From Hybos culiciformis (Eukaryota; Arthropoda; Insecta; Diptera; Hybotidae): a stretch of 64,000 nt of DNA. Location: assembly GCA_964007475.1 (NCBI GenBank), contig OZ023273.1, positions 10,243,922 to 10,307,921 on the forward strand, in the 5' to 3' direction. Below are positions 1 through 12,700 of this stretch, piece by piece; the stretch's first letter is position 1, and every line of letters begins with the position of its first letter. The notes beneath the pieces were generated by a model, which saw only the letters and a list, made by a program, of their open reading frames with translations, was not told the DNA's origin and did not search any database. The position numbers were made by a program, and so were the translations under genes.

Positions 1-2348
1 TGTTGTATTTACTTTAATTATTTAAGGTAAGGCTTACATTTTGTTTGATAATGATAAAGTATAAATAATTTTAAAGTAACGAGCTTTCACTTTTTAAAAA
101 TTTCGATTACATAGGTATCCTTCCCAAAATTTTACAAAATTCAAAAATTCGCCAAAAAAAAAACTCCACAATATCCAATATTTGGCGTAATTTAAAATCC
201 AATTTGTACAAAACATTTTAACTCACCTTTTGACGTGCCGAATCACGAAGGTATATAAATTTCTCTTTCTTATTTTTTTAACTTTTCTTTATTTCATAAA
301 TTTTTTTTAGTTTAATATGTCCTTATTTTTTTTATAAAAAAAGTAAAGATATTTGAAATTTAGATTAGGAGTTTTCGAAAAAAAATAAAAATGGATCTCC
401 AAAGCAAAATAATATTTTATTTTTATTAAATCAAACACTTTGACTGTAAGGTATTTAAAATTAGATTATTAAAATTTGCCCAATTCAATTTTCACTTGTG
501 TAATTTGAAATTACGTAATTTTGGGTCGTGTCTTAAAACTGCGGAATTATGTATTATGTATTCCACACACAAAATTTAATTAATATTCCACCCTTTATTA
601 TATAAAAAAAATATATCCTTCAGTGAAATCCTTACACGTTATCCTACCTCTTATTATAATCTTATCAAAATTTTACCTATCCGAATAAATGTTTAAACGT
701 CTTTCTGAATCAAATCTTGCAAAAATACTAAATTTTAAAATATTTCATATCAGATTTATTTAATTTTTTCGACATTTCTTCAATTAATTTTATTAAAAGA
801 TAAATTGTTCATCATAAATTTTATTTAATTTGAATACACAAAATTAGTTCAATCCGCAATTATTTAATAAAATTTAAGTTATAATTTTATAAACAGATTT
901 AAATAATAAGTAGTTTTTATATAAACCATGCAATTTTATGAATCTTCTTTCATGTTTTTTTATGCAAACAGTAAACTGCTTTTCTCAAGAATTTAGATTT
1001 AACATGAAATTTTATGATTAATCCATTATGGAAGTCGCGATTCACTGTGGTGACAGAGAATTTCTTCACATATGAAGGTATACACAAACTACATTTCGAT
1101 CATGAAAGTTTCTAATGCTTATAAATGCATAATGATAATATTGAAACTGTAATTTAATAGTTGATAAGAAACAGTATATTCACCCTATTATTCGCTTGAA
1201 AACGAGGCGCGAATTATAATATTAAAATAAAAATAAAAAAAAACATAAAAACTCCACATAACTTCCTAAAAATAGAGAAATTATACACACCAGAAAATTG
1301 CAAACTTTGCAAAATAAAGTACTTAAAATGATTTTTAAGCCTCTGATATCCTGGTATCAGTGAGTTATTCTGTAAATATATGATATTGAATCCGTTTTTC
1401 ACAAAATAAGATATTTTAATTCTTAGAAAAGTGAAGAAATCGAAAAATCATCTACTAATATATCTCAAATTTCTTGTGTTCTAATTGAATATTCAATGTA
1501 GTAGTAAGCATTTAGTAAGTGTAATTTTTTTACAAAAAAATCAATAAGGCTTTTCAAATTACTCTTGAACTTTTTCTTCACTAAATTCAATTCATTTCAA
1601 ATAAATTTTAGAACTAACAAAGAATTAAAATTTGGGGGCAGTTCATATAAAAAATCAAATTAACAAAGTTGACGGAAATGCTATTTTGAAACCACAAAAA
1701 ATAAACTAAACTCTATTATTATGTATTGTATTTTATTTTTATGAAAGGTAAAATTCGAATTTTGATTTTTAATTAAAACAGTTTTAAAATAATAAAAAAC
1801 AAAATTTCTTTAACTTAAATATTATAATACATAATATATTATATATAAATATAATATATATATTTTCTTTTTTTTAAAGAATATTTTATACCATTTCCAC
1901 TTATGCTGAGACATTTAGATTTATAATTATTCTATTTTCTATATAAAAACAACATAATATTGATGAAGTTCATTTGCAACAATGACAGATTTAAGAATTC
2001 ATTGAGTGAAAGTGCATAATTAGAAAACAAACGAATTCTCTCAAGTGATTATGTGTAATTGAAAGCTTGCTATTTATTGATAAAAATATCTGATATTAAT
2101 AAAAACTTTTCATCATGATGCGATGTGATATTGCTAAATATTTTTCAACGTGATTTGAAGATCATAAAAGAATTAGCAGCTCACTCTTTGTTAACCTTCT
2201 CCTATCTGGATTACCGATTGTATAATTACAATGGATTAGCATTCAAATGAAAATGGTACAAAAACTATTTTTTAATAATTATTTGGCATCGTTTTGAAAA
2301 CAATAGTTTTAAAATTTTATGATAAGGAATAAACCATTTTTTTTTTGT
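1..2348. other. AT-rich intergenic stretch, no gene seen
   Basis: I see no coding exon, no convincing RNA gene and no clear inverted-repeat element here. The only longer open frame (minus strand, around 1214-1402) is a low-complexity run rich in F, I and L, as expected by chance in such AT-rich DNA. The right edge is the 3' flank of the minus-strand AT-hook gene that ends at 2349. Confidence 0.6.
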
Positions 2349-3007
2349 TTAGTCATCTGATTCATCATTATCTTCGGTGTTGTCTTCAGTATCGTCTTCA
2401 GTGGAGTCATCTTTTTTCTTTGGTGGCTTACCACGACCTTTCGCAGAATTGGATTTTTTTGGAGCTGTTTTTTTAACCTCATTCTTTTTTGCTGTTCCCT
2501 TAGGTCTACCTACAAATTAATTTTTGTTTTGTAAAGAAAGTGTTTACTTAAATAAAATTTATTTAACCTCTTCCCCGTTTAGCAGCAGGTGCTTCATCTT
2601 TTTCAGCCAGTGTTGAATTTACCCGCTAAAAATACTCATAATATATCAAAAAAATCAATATAATGTAGATGTATAATTTTATTTGTAGTTTGTATAAAGT
2701 AGTAGATACAGTTTACTCTTTAATCGTTTAAAAAAAATAAGATGATGTTAAATTTAAATATATGTAAAGTTTCGAATGCAATAATTTCTAGGTCCAAAAA
2801 AGATCAGTTTATTTGCATATTAATTTTAGAAAAATCTTTAAAATAATTTTTGTTTGTTAGAATAAAGCACAGATTTTCAAAATTTTATTAATCAAAGTAT
2901 TTAAAATAACAAAAATGAATTTTATTAAATAATAAAATTTGACAAACCTTTTCCGCAACAGTTCCGCGGCCTTTTTTTTTCGTTTCTACGTTTTCAGAGT
3001 CTGACAT
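2349..3007 (-). CDS. AT-hook chromatin protein (HMGA-like), 92 aa, three exons
   Basis: This is probably a small nuclear protein that binds the minor groove of AT-rich DNA and helps shape chromatin, as HMGA proteins do. The exons are 3007-2948, 2625-2568 and 2509-2349. All junctions are GT-AG and in frame, giving 92 residues from an ATG at 3007. The start MSDSENVETKKKGRG is acidic then basic. An AT-hook core (KRGRGRPKG) is split across the exon 2/3 junction, and a second (KGRGRPPKKK) follows about 25 residues later. The protein ends in a strongly acidic tail built of D, E, S, T and N, a hallmark of HMGA proteins. A second AT-hook gene lies at 9094-9414 in divergent orientation. The family call rests on motifs only; no paralogue-level assignment is possible. 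Confidence 0.82.
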
Positions 3008-6000
3008 TTTTGATTAGGTATATAAGAAAAAATATTTCCTGAAAGAGAATAAAAAGTATAATAAATATTTTTTCTTAGATATAAATTAATGTATAATTAT
3101 AAAATTAATAGCTTTCGAAATATTATCATAGATATGATAGATAGTTACTCAAAGGAAAAAATAATACGCGAAGAACCCGAAAAAAGAATATACATAATTT
3201 TATTGCTGATAATACCAAAGAAAGCACAGGAACAAATAGTCAAAAAAAAAGCATTGCAAATAAACGTACTTAAAATTGCAAATAAAAGTACTTAGAAATA
3301 ACAGCGATTTAATATATAAAATCAAATGCAAAAATTATAACTATAAATAAGCTTTGATAAATAAGCTTTGAAAACTAATAGTTTTTTTTGTGAGTTTAGG
3401 TCTTGGTCCCCCAGCGTAAATAGTAAATATAAGATGGTATATATACTTAATTATATTACAGAGAAACACAGAGGACAACTTTTTCAGTACGAATTTAACA
3501 GGTGGGGATTAGCTCCACTTCAAATATGTACTACAAAATCAAGTTAATTACTTTTAATAGTAAAAAAAGTTGTATGAATTTATTCCTTTGTGTATACTAT
3601 ATTTCTCTGTGATTATAAAAAATATGTAGAACTAAAAATAAAAAACAAAAGTAGTTATTAATCAATAAACGACAATTTTTGTTATAATCGTTACTATTGA
3701 TTTTAAGCCCTGAAAATTAGTGTTAAATTTAAATCAAATAATTGGGATTTGATTTCTGATTTAATTCCTTAATATCGAATTTTTCTCTGTAACTTGTTGT
3801 TAATGATTAGGTAATTAGTTTTCTTATAGAATAAATTAATGATATTTATGTTATTATGGATTCTAAGATTGTATTTATGTAATAAGGCTGATCTTATTTT
3901 GTGGTAGTTACTAAGGAAAAAATCTTTGTGCTTTATAGATAAACATAAATTGATATAAAAAAATAAAGTGTAGTTCACGTAGTAAGTATACAATAAACGA
4001 CATACTAATAAAGTGTTTCAGAAAATAATATATATAATGTATTATATTATTTATATACACTTTACAAAAACAAAAATATTATTTCTGCGCAAGTATTGTT
4101 TATAATTTGATTTATATAATAATTTGAATGTCAGACAAACTAACCTATTCATTATTATTAAATTGACAATAATAAATATTCTATTCATTTTTAATTTTAT
4201 TTTTTTGTTAAACCATAACTAATACAATTTTTTGGTTTTTTCATTCATTTAAGAGTGTACCTACATTAATAGTAAATAAACATTTATGCGTTTTATGTTT
4301 TACAAAGTTTTGTTGAAGAATTAGGAAAAATCATAAAAAAAAGTTTTTAACTTTATATTTATAACAAATACCATTTTAAATGATATGAGAATTCGGACAT
4401 TACAAATGTAACTAAAACTAGAATTTTTGTCAGTTTAATTTTTTTTTAATTTATATATTTTCGCTGCGCTACATTACAAAATCTTGCAACACAAAATCTT
4501 GTATTTTCGAAAAATCTTGCAACATCAAATCTTGCTCACCATGGAGTTAGGCATGATATCTTGTGGTGGAAAACAGTATAACTATCCGTATCCCTGATAT
4601 TTTGATGTTGCCGGATTTATCCAAAATTTGATATTTTGTTTTTATGTTGCTGCCGATTATTTTAAGAACGCAGCAAAAAATTTGACTTCAAACTGTACTT
4701 GACAGGTTTCAAGACTTTAATATGACTAGGTACATAAACCTTGAATTTTGGAATTTTTTATATGTATTTATATAATGGTCAAAAACATTTGTTTTTTAAG
4801 AATTTAAAGAATAGGCAGGTAGAATAAAGGTGTTGTTACTTACTTTGCTTCCTATTTTATTGTACGTAGGTACTTACTTACATATATTTCTTTTTTCAAT
4901 TTAGATATTTTTGGAAGTTGGATATGTTAAGAAAAATGATGTAGAAAAAAATTTTGAAAACAAAAATGTAGATATTATGTGGATGATATACTGGATACAA
5001 TTTTAATAAAAATCGTTTAATCAATGTTAAAACAAAAACCTTTTTAAAATTTTTTTTTTTAGACTCGAAAGTTTTCCAACCTCATAAATATCTTAATTTT
5101 TTTTTTTTTTTAATTTCTTAGGTCTTTGGTTCTCAAAAAATTAAGACGTTTTAGGTATTTTTTTTTTCTACAAAAACCCGCCATGTTATAAGGGTCATTA
5201 ACTTTTACAACTCAAACTACAAAGAAAATTTTTATAGGGTACATATATGAAAATTTTCCGGCCAAATTTTCAATTTTTCATTTATAAAAATTTTATTTTT
5301 TATTGACGTTAATAAACAAAAAAAAAAATTTTTTTTTTTTTTTTTATAATTTTTTATATAATTTTTATCAACTTACCAAATTAAAAGAAAAATTTTAATT
5401 TTCAATTTATTTTCCTCTTGGAAAATACTTTTGTAGTATCCGAAAATTTTCTTATTATTACTGTCTATAATCTATATACCTTTCTTTATTTTATTCAAAA
5501 GTTCGTTATCCTTTTCCAGGAGGAAAACATTTTTTTCTCTGCATCCATAAAATATAGGTATACATAATTTTTTTTTCCTTAAAATGGAAAAATTATCGGC
5601 AAAATATTTTGTCCTGTTTTTTTTTTTAGGAATATACATATGTAGGTAGGAGTAGGTACATAATTGAAAGTGAAATGTGCACTACAAATTTTTCAGATCG
5701 TTTTTATTTTATTCGAATAATAAAACGCTAATTTAAGGCTGAAATTCTTGAAATAATAATCATAAGATCCAAATCGGTGATTTTGAGCTGCAAACTATTA
5801 TATTCCATTTTAACTCAGAAAATGTGTTTAATTTTTAGAATCCAAGTTCAGTCAGATATTTTAAACGAAAAAATTCAATATGAAAAATAATCAGAAATTG
5901 GTAAAAAAAATATAATTCTTTCCTTATACATATTGTTATTTATCAAAGATTTGTTTTCTCTTGTAATTTTGTAAATATTATGTAAATTTTATTGAAATGG

Positions 6001-6469
6001 TGAGATAAGGTTTGGGAAATAAGAATTAGATTATTTATTCCCAATCATAGTGTGAACTACCTTGTTCGAGCCTAAAAATATTTCCAGAAAACTAAGTAGA
6101 AATTTCTATTTCTAAAAGTGCTTTTCATACTTGATAAGTGGAAGTGGATAGAATTGGGCAGTTAGGGAAAAAAAAAGGTGCGAAGAAAGTATAACGCATA
6201 TGAAAATCAAGAATTAAAGTTAAAACTAAAATTTTCAAAAGGGATTGATTAACACCCAAAGTTTATATTTCCTGTATAGTAGAAATTAACGCCCTTCAAT
6301 AATGATTTTTTAAATGAAGTTGTGTAAAGCTAAGAACGTCTACGCACCACATTTACCTTGAGTGCATCTCCGGTTTTATTTACCAACAGTAAACGTCAAC
6401 ACCTGCTAAATATTGACTGGCAAAACTTTGTTTAAAAATTACCCCCCATCCTGAACTTTGTTTGATTAA

Positions 6470-7162
6470 TAAGCGAGTCAGACTACAACTAAAAGCCATT
6501 ATTTATGTCGGAAGCGGCACCTTTTCCATAATTTCATTTGATCGGAATAACATTTGACCGGAATTTTTTTTTTTCCCCGGATTTTATTTACCCGGAACTT
6601 TTTTTGCCTGAAATTTTATTTGCCCGGGAAATTTTTTTGCCTGAAATTTTAACAAAAAAAATATTCAATTTAGGTATATCTTGTATCAAGAGGTATATTT
6701 TATATTCCGGTCAAATCAAAAATTTCAGGCAAATGAAAGCAGTCAAATGAAATTTCGGGCAAAAGAAATTCCGGGCAAAAAAATTTCGGGTAAATTCGGG
6801 TCAAATGAGTTCCAGGCAAAAGTACTCAACCCATTTATGTCGTCTTTATTAAATGCATTCACACTTGCACTTTTGTTTTTTTTTTTTTTTTTTCTTTTTG
6901 TAATATCTTTTTTCTTTTTTTCAGAAATTTTTTTGTTTTTTTTCGTTTTTTGACAAAAAAATGCCAGCAAGTTCCTAAAAGTATGCAATTTTTAGTTTAT
7001 TTTTTCTTCACAGAGCTTATTTGTTATTTGATCCCTGATTTTCTAGTACTTTTTGAATTTTTCTAGTGCTTTCTTTTTCTTGTATGGAAAAAGCCACAAA
7101 ACAGCCACAACAGAGATATTTCTTTCAATAAACCATTAAAAAGCCAAAGTGTGACAGCCTTA
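6470..7162. mobile_element. TIR element copy 1 (ends TAAGCGAGTC / GACAGCCTTA), TAA target duplication
   Basis: The left end TAAGCGAGTCAGACTACAAC and the right end, which closes with GTGACAGCCTTA, form imperfect terminal inverted repeats. They are flanked on both sides by TAA (6467-6469 and 7163-7165). The same ends and the same body recur at 50148-50521, which establishes this as a dispersed family. Relative to that copy, this one carries an extra block at 6511-6832. No transposase is visible. A 3-base TAA/TTA duplication is typical of PIF/Harbinger-type elements, so this is likely a MITE of that kind; that class assignment is inference. Confidence 0.75.
6511..6832. mobile_element. Insertion nested in the 6470 element, with a 10-base direct duplication
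   Basis: The sister copy at 50148 lacks this block. It is bounded by direct repeats ATTTATGTCG at 6501-6510 and 6833-6842, which looks like a target-site duplication of 9-10 bases. The two halves are loosely inverted copies of each other: the left half carries TTTCATTTGATCGGAAT-like sequence and the right half carries the reverse complement of that kind of sequence. Both halves are built of variants of CCCGGAA/TTCCGGG separated by T or A runs. It is a small fold-back element. The duplication length would fit Mutator-like elements, but the ends are too degraded to be sure. Confidence 0.6.
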
Positions 7163-9093
7163 TAAATTAGCAAACTGGAAACAAGGCTTGCTACATAAAA
7201 ACATATTTTTTGAATGCTGTAATTTTTAATAGAAACAACATTCTACACATCGAATTCGGTGACTTTTTATATTTTTTAATAAGCTATAACGCTACGCATC
7301 ATATTTATGTCCAATAATATATATTCACTCTGTACATTTTTTCGTTCAATCGTTGCTTGTATTTTTTTCATATCCATCAAATCTCACTTCCTCTCATCTC
7401 CCAGTACCAACGCGTAATTGTTCCATTTCCATTAATTGTCCAAAACGAACGAAAATTAAATTAATAATTATTATTGTGTCATTCATAGTGTTGTGTTGTG
7501 CTTTGATTTTGTATCATAAAACAAATTTAAAATTTTTTTATATTAATTTGAATTTTTATTGGAAAAAAAAAATAAAATAAAAAGTATGATAAAAAAGATT
7601 TAAATAATTATTAGAAATATTTAGTAAGAAACCAATTTTTTTTTTTTGTTCATTTTATTGCGTCAATTCAAATTAGATTAAAAAAAAAAAATAAATCAAA
7701 TATTTTAGGTACAGCTCGATCTACATTTTCCCCCCAAAAGCTAAAAAAAAAAAAAAAACAAGCGTCAAAACTCAATTAAAAAAAAAATTAGGTATAATTT
7801 TGTAATAAATTTTCTGATTTTTTAATAAAATATTTTAAATAAAAAATTATTAATTTCCGAAAAAAAAAAACTTAAATTTTTATTTGAAATTTATTATATT
7901 TTCTAATAATAAAAAAAAAAAAATTTTGAGAGCGCAAACGCATTTTACCCCTATCAGCCAACACCATTTATTTTTTATTTTTATGTTTTTTATCCATTTA
8001 ATTTGTATGCCTTCAACATCATAAAACAACATATAAAATAAATTTTTTTTTTTTTTTTTTTTTTTATTTGGCGATTTTTGCGATTTTTGTTTTGTCAATT
8101 ATTTAACTGACGCTGTGTGAAAAAAAAGACGCCACCATAAAACCATCTTCTTAACTAATAGCATTCTAGAAAAATAAAAAATTTGGCGGGTCTAAGTTTT
8201 TTTTTTTTTTTTTTTATTGTTAAATGGAGTCTCAATCCAACATTTTCATTCAAATTTGAAATGTATGTTAGCCTAAATTAAGTTGTTTATCATTCTTGAA
8301 ATTTACACAAAAATACTAAAAACACTAAATTCCGAATTTTCAAAATCCTAATCAAAATGCGTCACGTAGCCGTAGTGTAGATAGTGGCGAAAAAGGAAAA
8401 AAAAAATCGAATTGACTGTTTTTGAAAATTTAATTTGATTTGTTTTGCTGGTATTTTGTTGTTAAATTACATATATTATATAAATGAAAAATACCTATTA
8501 TCTGAATCCATTACATTGCATAAAATTTTATTAAAAGCCTGTCTGTTGTATTTAATGAAATTGAATTTCGGGATTTTAAATTTGAGGATTTTTATTTCTT
8601 TTTGTATTTTGAATTTTCATACCCAACCCCATTATCAAGGTACATTCATCAGAAGTTCCGCAAATTATACTTCAACATTGTTACCTATTCTGCCTAACTA
8701 AGAAGAGCGTAACTCTATTTTGATAGTTTTGGTATAGGTATTTATGTATTTCTGTTTTTATTCTAGAACATTTATGTGGAGATATGCTCAATAATGTTCT
8801 TGCATTTTTAAGGCCATTAGAGCCATTAGATGTATATGAGCAATTTTTGCTATAATTACCTATTAAAAAATTAATTTATTTGGAAGGTTACCTAACATCT
8901 ACTTGGAATTTAAAGTCTTTTATTTTTCGACTTATTAAAAATTTCAAGAATGATAAAACTAGGTAACAAAAAATTCAAATATTTGTTGAAACGTTTCAGT
9001 TTGAATCTTCATAGGAAAATTTTACGCATTTTATATCTACATATTATAATTTATAATAAATCATACTTTATTCTTTAATTTTATCAGCTTGAA

Positions 9094-9414
9094 ATGGCAG
9101 ACACAGAAAAAAAGTCACGCGGTCGACCAACAAAAACAGTAGCACCTAGCAGCTCACCAATCAAAGTGGATGAAGTAAAACATTATAAATATTTAAGAAA
9201 AAAACTTTTTAAAAATACATATAATTTCTTTTTTTTTTAGGTAAAAAAACGTCCTGCAGCACCAGCAGCGAATGGTGATGATCCAAAACCAAAGAGAGGC
9301 AGGGGAAGACCACCGAAAAAAGGTGGCGCTAAAAACAAGGCGGCACCATCTGGTAAAGGACGTGGTCGACCACCAACAAAAGATAGAAAGAAATCAGAAG
9401 ATGAATCAGAATAA
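9094..9414 (+). CDS. HMGA-like protein with three AT-hooks, 84 aa, two exons
   Basis: This is a small DNA-binding chromatin protein, predicted to bind AT-tract minor grooves through AT-hooks. The exons are 9094-9174 and 9241-9414, joined in phase 0 by a GT-AG intron of 66 bases. From MADTEKKSRGRPTK onward three hooks are visible: SRGRPTK near residues 8-14, KRGRGRPPKK in the middle, and KGRGRPPTK near the C-terminus. The last residues are short and acidic (KKSEDESE). Length, hook number and acidic tail fit the HMGA family well. It differs from the 2349-3007 gene in having three full hooks and a shorter acidic tail. An AATAAA lies at 9514-9519, about 100 bases after the stop. Confidence 0.87.
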
Positions 9415-9756
9415 AAGAATATTAAAAAGTATAAAGTCATTAATATCAAATTTAAAAATATGTAATTTTTTCTTCACAGAAATAAGTAGAATTTGAGTAT
9501 ATTGTTCATTCTAAATAAAAACAAAATTTGATTAAAAAAATAGTTTTAAGTTTCCGTTTGTGTATTTTATAATTTTTCATTAAAAAAAATTACTAAACAA
9601 AACAAGTTTTTATTCTTAAAAAAAAATTTGTAATTGTAATACCAATTAATGTCAATGAATTAAAAATTTCATTTATGTATTTGTATTTATTTTTTATGAC
9701 TTATAATTAGGAAAAACAAGATTTTATGAAGTTGAGCTCTTGAGCAAAGGTGGTTA
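9415..9756. other. Convergent 3' region between the AT-hook gene and COG5
   Basis: The stop of the plus-strand AT-hook gene and the stop of the minus-strand COG5 gene face each other across about 340 bases of AT-rich DNA. A plus-strand AATAAA at 9514-9519 is the likely polyadenylation signal for the former. Nothing else is recognisable. Confidence 0.6.
9514..9519 (+). terminator. Polyadenylation signal AATAAA, AT-hook gene
   Basis: This is a canonical hexamer about 100 bases after the stop codon of the 9094-9414 gene. In such AT-rich DNA chance hexamers are common, so this is only a likely signal. Confidence 0.45.
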
Positions 9757-12700
9757 TCATGTTTGTGAATAAATTTTTTTGAAAAAGTTCATCAAGTATG
9801 GATAAACGCTATCGTATTGGGTACTACTTTTTCTGCTTTCACGATATTTTTGTAAAGCTCCAGCTATTAATTCCAATCTACAAATAAAAAATATTCAGGC
9901 AAATTATAAATTCCATATACATACTTAATAATATATTTAGACTAATTTATATATCTTCGTAAATCGCAATTTCTATTTCTAGTGGGTAATAATTAAGTTT
10001 TTTCATTATATCATTGAGGTAGAAATAAACGATTAATACGATCACTTACATTGGTAAATTCATAGGGTAAACTTTGAAGCCTATGAGTAATCTTAACAAA
10101 TTTAACTGTAATATTTAATAGTTTAATCCACATTCAGTACTTTGCAAAAACTTATTACTTTTTAATATTCAACAATTCAAAATAATCATTTAATACTAAC
10201 TACTTTACAGACAATAATTTTATCCTAACGCTATTGTACTTAGCATAAAATTATAACTTAAGCACTGGAATTTTTAATTAGGTTTGTTTAGAAATAGAAT
10301 CTCAAAAGAATTAATTTATATTATTATTAGTTTGAAAAACAAGATCCGATAAAATGTGATAGATTTAATACCGATATGATTAAAAAATACCTTTCTTTGT
10401 CATCTAAATGGTCAGTTAGCCATTGCACACCTAAAAAAATTGTTTTAAACAACTAGGAGTGCAAAAGAAATCAAATATGAACTTACATTTTTCATTTGAC
10501 CAATTGCAACTAGCATGTGGACTTTGTAGATCACTTCCTCCATGATTGAACATCAAAAACAAAATTATAGAAGCATGTGTTAAATTATTTTCTTCTACAC
10601 ATTCTTCCGACAATTCAAGTGGATTTTTAATTATCAAACTAAACATACATCTAAGGAGCCTTAAAAATAGAAAATACTGATTTACAAACTTCGTACTAAT
10701 ATTTAATAATTCGAGGACAAAAGTATGAACTTTTTTTTTGTAAATAGCGAATAGCAGATGCAATTTATGTTCTTAACTACAATTGTTAAATGTAGTTGAA
10801 ATTTAATGAAGATTTAAATCTGTCTCCTTTTTTTTTACAGACTTAAGTTTTTAACAAAAATTTACTTAAATTAATTAATAAGAATAAGAATACATTTACA
10901 TGTTGATTATAATATTGGTTCCTAAATTTTATGTTTATATTTTATTTCGAGAAAACTTAATAATATGCATTGGTACATATTTTCATTTTTATTATATGGA
11001 AAATAGAATTATCGGTCACAATTAATTCGAAAAGTAAATTAAAAGAAATCTGTACGAGAAGTTTAGGTTTCCTATCAGCTTAGAAATATCTAATTCCAAT
11101 TATAAGGCCAAAATTGAGTTTGGCCAATTATATGAAAGCAGCAGGAGTGAAACTACTTATTTTATTTCTACATACGTTATATACATACGTATAATACGTA
11201 TAATACTATCAAAACAAATATTTTTTAGTTTGGCCAAGTACTATGTGAGAATATTGAACATCAGTTCTGTCATTTTATTTATTTTCAAATTACGTATAAA
11301 TTTTTACCTATATGACTTCTTTAAACTTGATAAATTTGGCACCAATAGTTTTAAACTATTTTCGAAATACTGAATATCATTTTGAAGTCTCTTTCTTCCA
11401 AATTGTGATAGTGGTCTTAAAATGCATATGTTGTTCACAAAAAATTCTATAGATTTTTTTGATATATTTTCAGCATTCACTTCAACAATTTGTTTATCTT
11501 TAAAAAGGATGATATGAGAATTCCAAGTTCGATGAAGAAAATCTTGGAATTCTTTCATATAAAGTGAAGTACTATAAATGTCAATATTGTTATCATTTAA
11601 ACCAGGCTCTCGATGAATACTCAAAAAAATAATACCAATAGTTTTTATCATTGATTCACAAATTTGTGCCACAACTATATTAATCATATTTTTAGCATTT
11701 TGCATATTTTCACGAATTTTATTTGTCGTTGCTTCAGAAAAACTTCCGATAAAATTGTCAACCAATTTTCTTATCAACTCGTGATGGTAAAACACAATAT
11801 TTGCTAAATTAACATTCTGTAATTGAACTGCATTTGGAACATCTATACATTGTGATGCATCTGGCCCCAATTTAAGCTGACTTTCAATTTTCCGCCACAA
11901 ATCATTGTTGCAGCAATTAAAAATATTGGCAACCATTAAACACAACTTTTCATCAACGATAGCTGCATTGAATTCGATTATTGCAGCTTTAACTAATCCG
12001 TCTATAGTTTGCTCTGTAATTGTTTCAACACTGGATAATGTTGCTTTCAAATTAGCTCCACATTTTAATAAATAACCGGCTTCAAGAGATTCAAATACAG
12101 TTGGATCAAAATTAAAAGTATTATTCATTTTTTTCTCAAATGATTGTGCTGAAGATAATAATTTCGGTAAATTTTCTTGTAAAGTTTGCTTAATGTGCTG
12201 AGGACTTTCTAGAAATGTTTTTTTAAATTCATTTTGAACTTTATTCCAAAATTTATTTTGAATATTATTCTCATTTTCACTATAAACGAAATTTAATTCA
12301 TTTATTGATGACAAACAAAATTTAAGTGTTAAAATTTGCTGACTATATTTTACAAGCTCTTCAGTAATTAACCAATTCAAGGTTCTCCAAAGTTTGGAGC
12401 GGAAATGCTGAGAAGTTACCAAATTTGGAGTTTTGCCCGGACCTTTGCGTACAATTTCCTTGTTTAAATCATTTTGTCCTGAAGTTATATCAATTCCAGC
12501 AAAAATATCATTTAAGTTTTGACTTAATTCTTTTAAATACGTTTCTACTAAGTGATCTAGACATTTTTGAATTGTTTTAAAATTGGTAAAAATTTTTAAT
12601 CCCAAAATTACTTGGTCCTCTAATCCTTTTTGTTTAAGTCCATTAGTAATGTTTAACATTGCTTGACTTTGAATTTTCTGCTGGATTAATGTTATAAATT

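Larger units (their letters stand above)
3008..9093. other. Intergenic region between two AT-hook genes, with TIR elements
   Basis: There is no supported gene. A plus-strand open frame near 3089-3295 has the composition of random AT-rich sequence. The stretch 4440-4560 carries short direct repeats of an AAAATCTTGCAACA-type motif. The stretch 5040-5350 is a series of long T and A runs. A TIR element with a nested insertion occupies 6470-7162 and is listed separately. From 7660 to 8220 the sequence is again mostly homopolymer runs. The upstream region of the plus-strand AT-hook gene (about 8700-9093) presumably holds its promoter, but I could not pick out core elements. Confidence 0.6.

Noticed and set aside
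6681..6988. Frames on both strands around the T-rich and CCGG-rich repeats
   Set aside because: They lie across the nested insertion and a long T run in a non-coding element.
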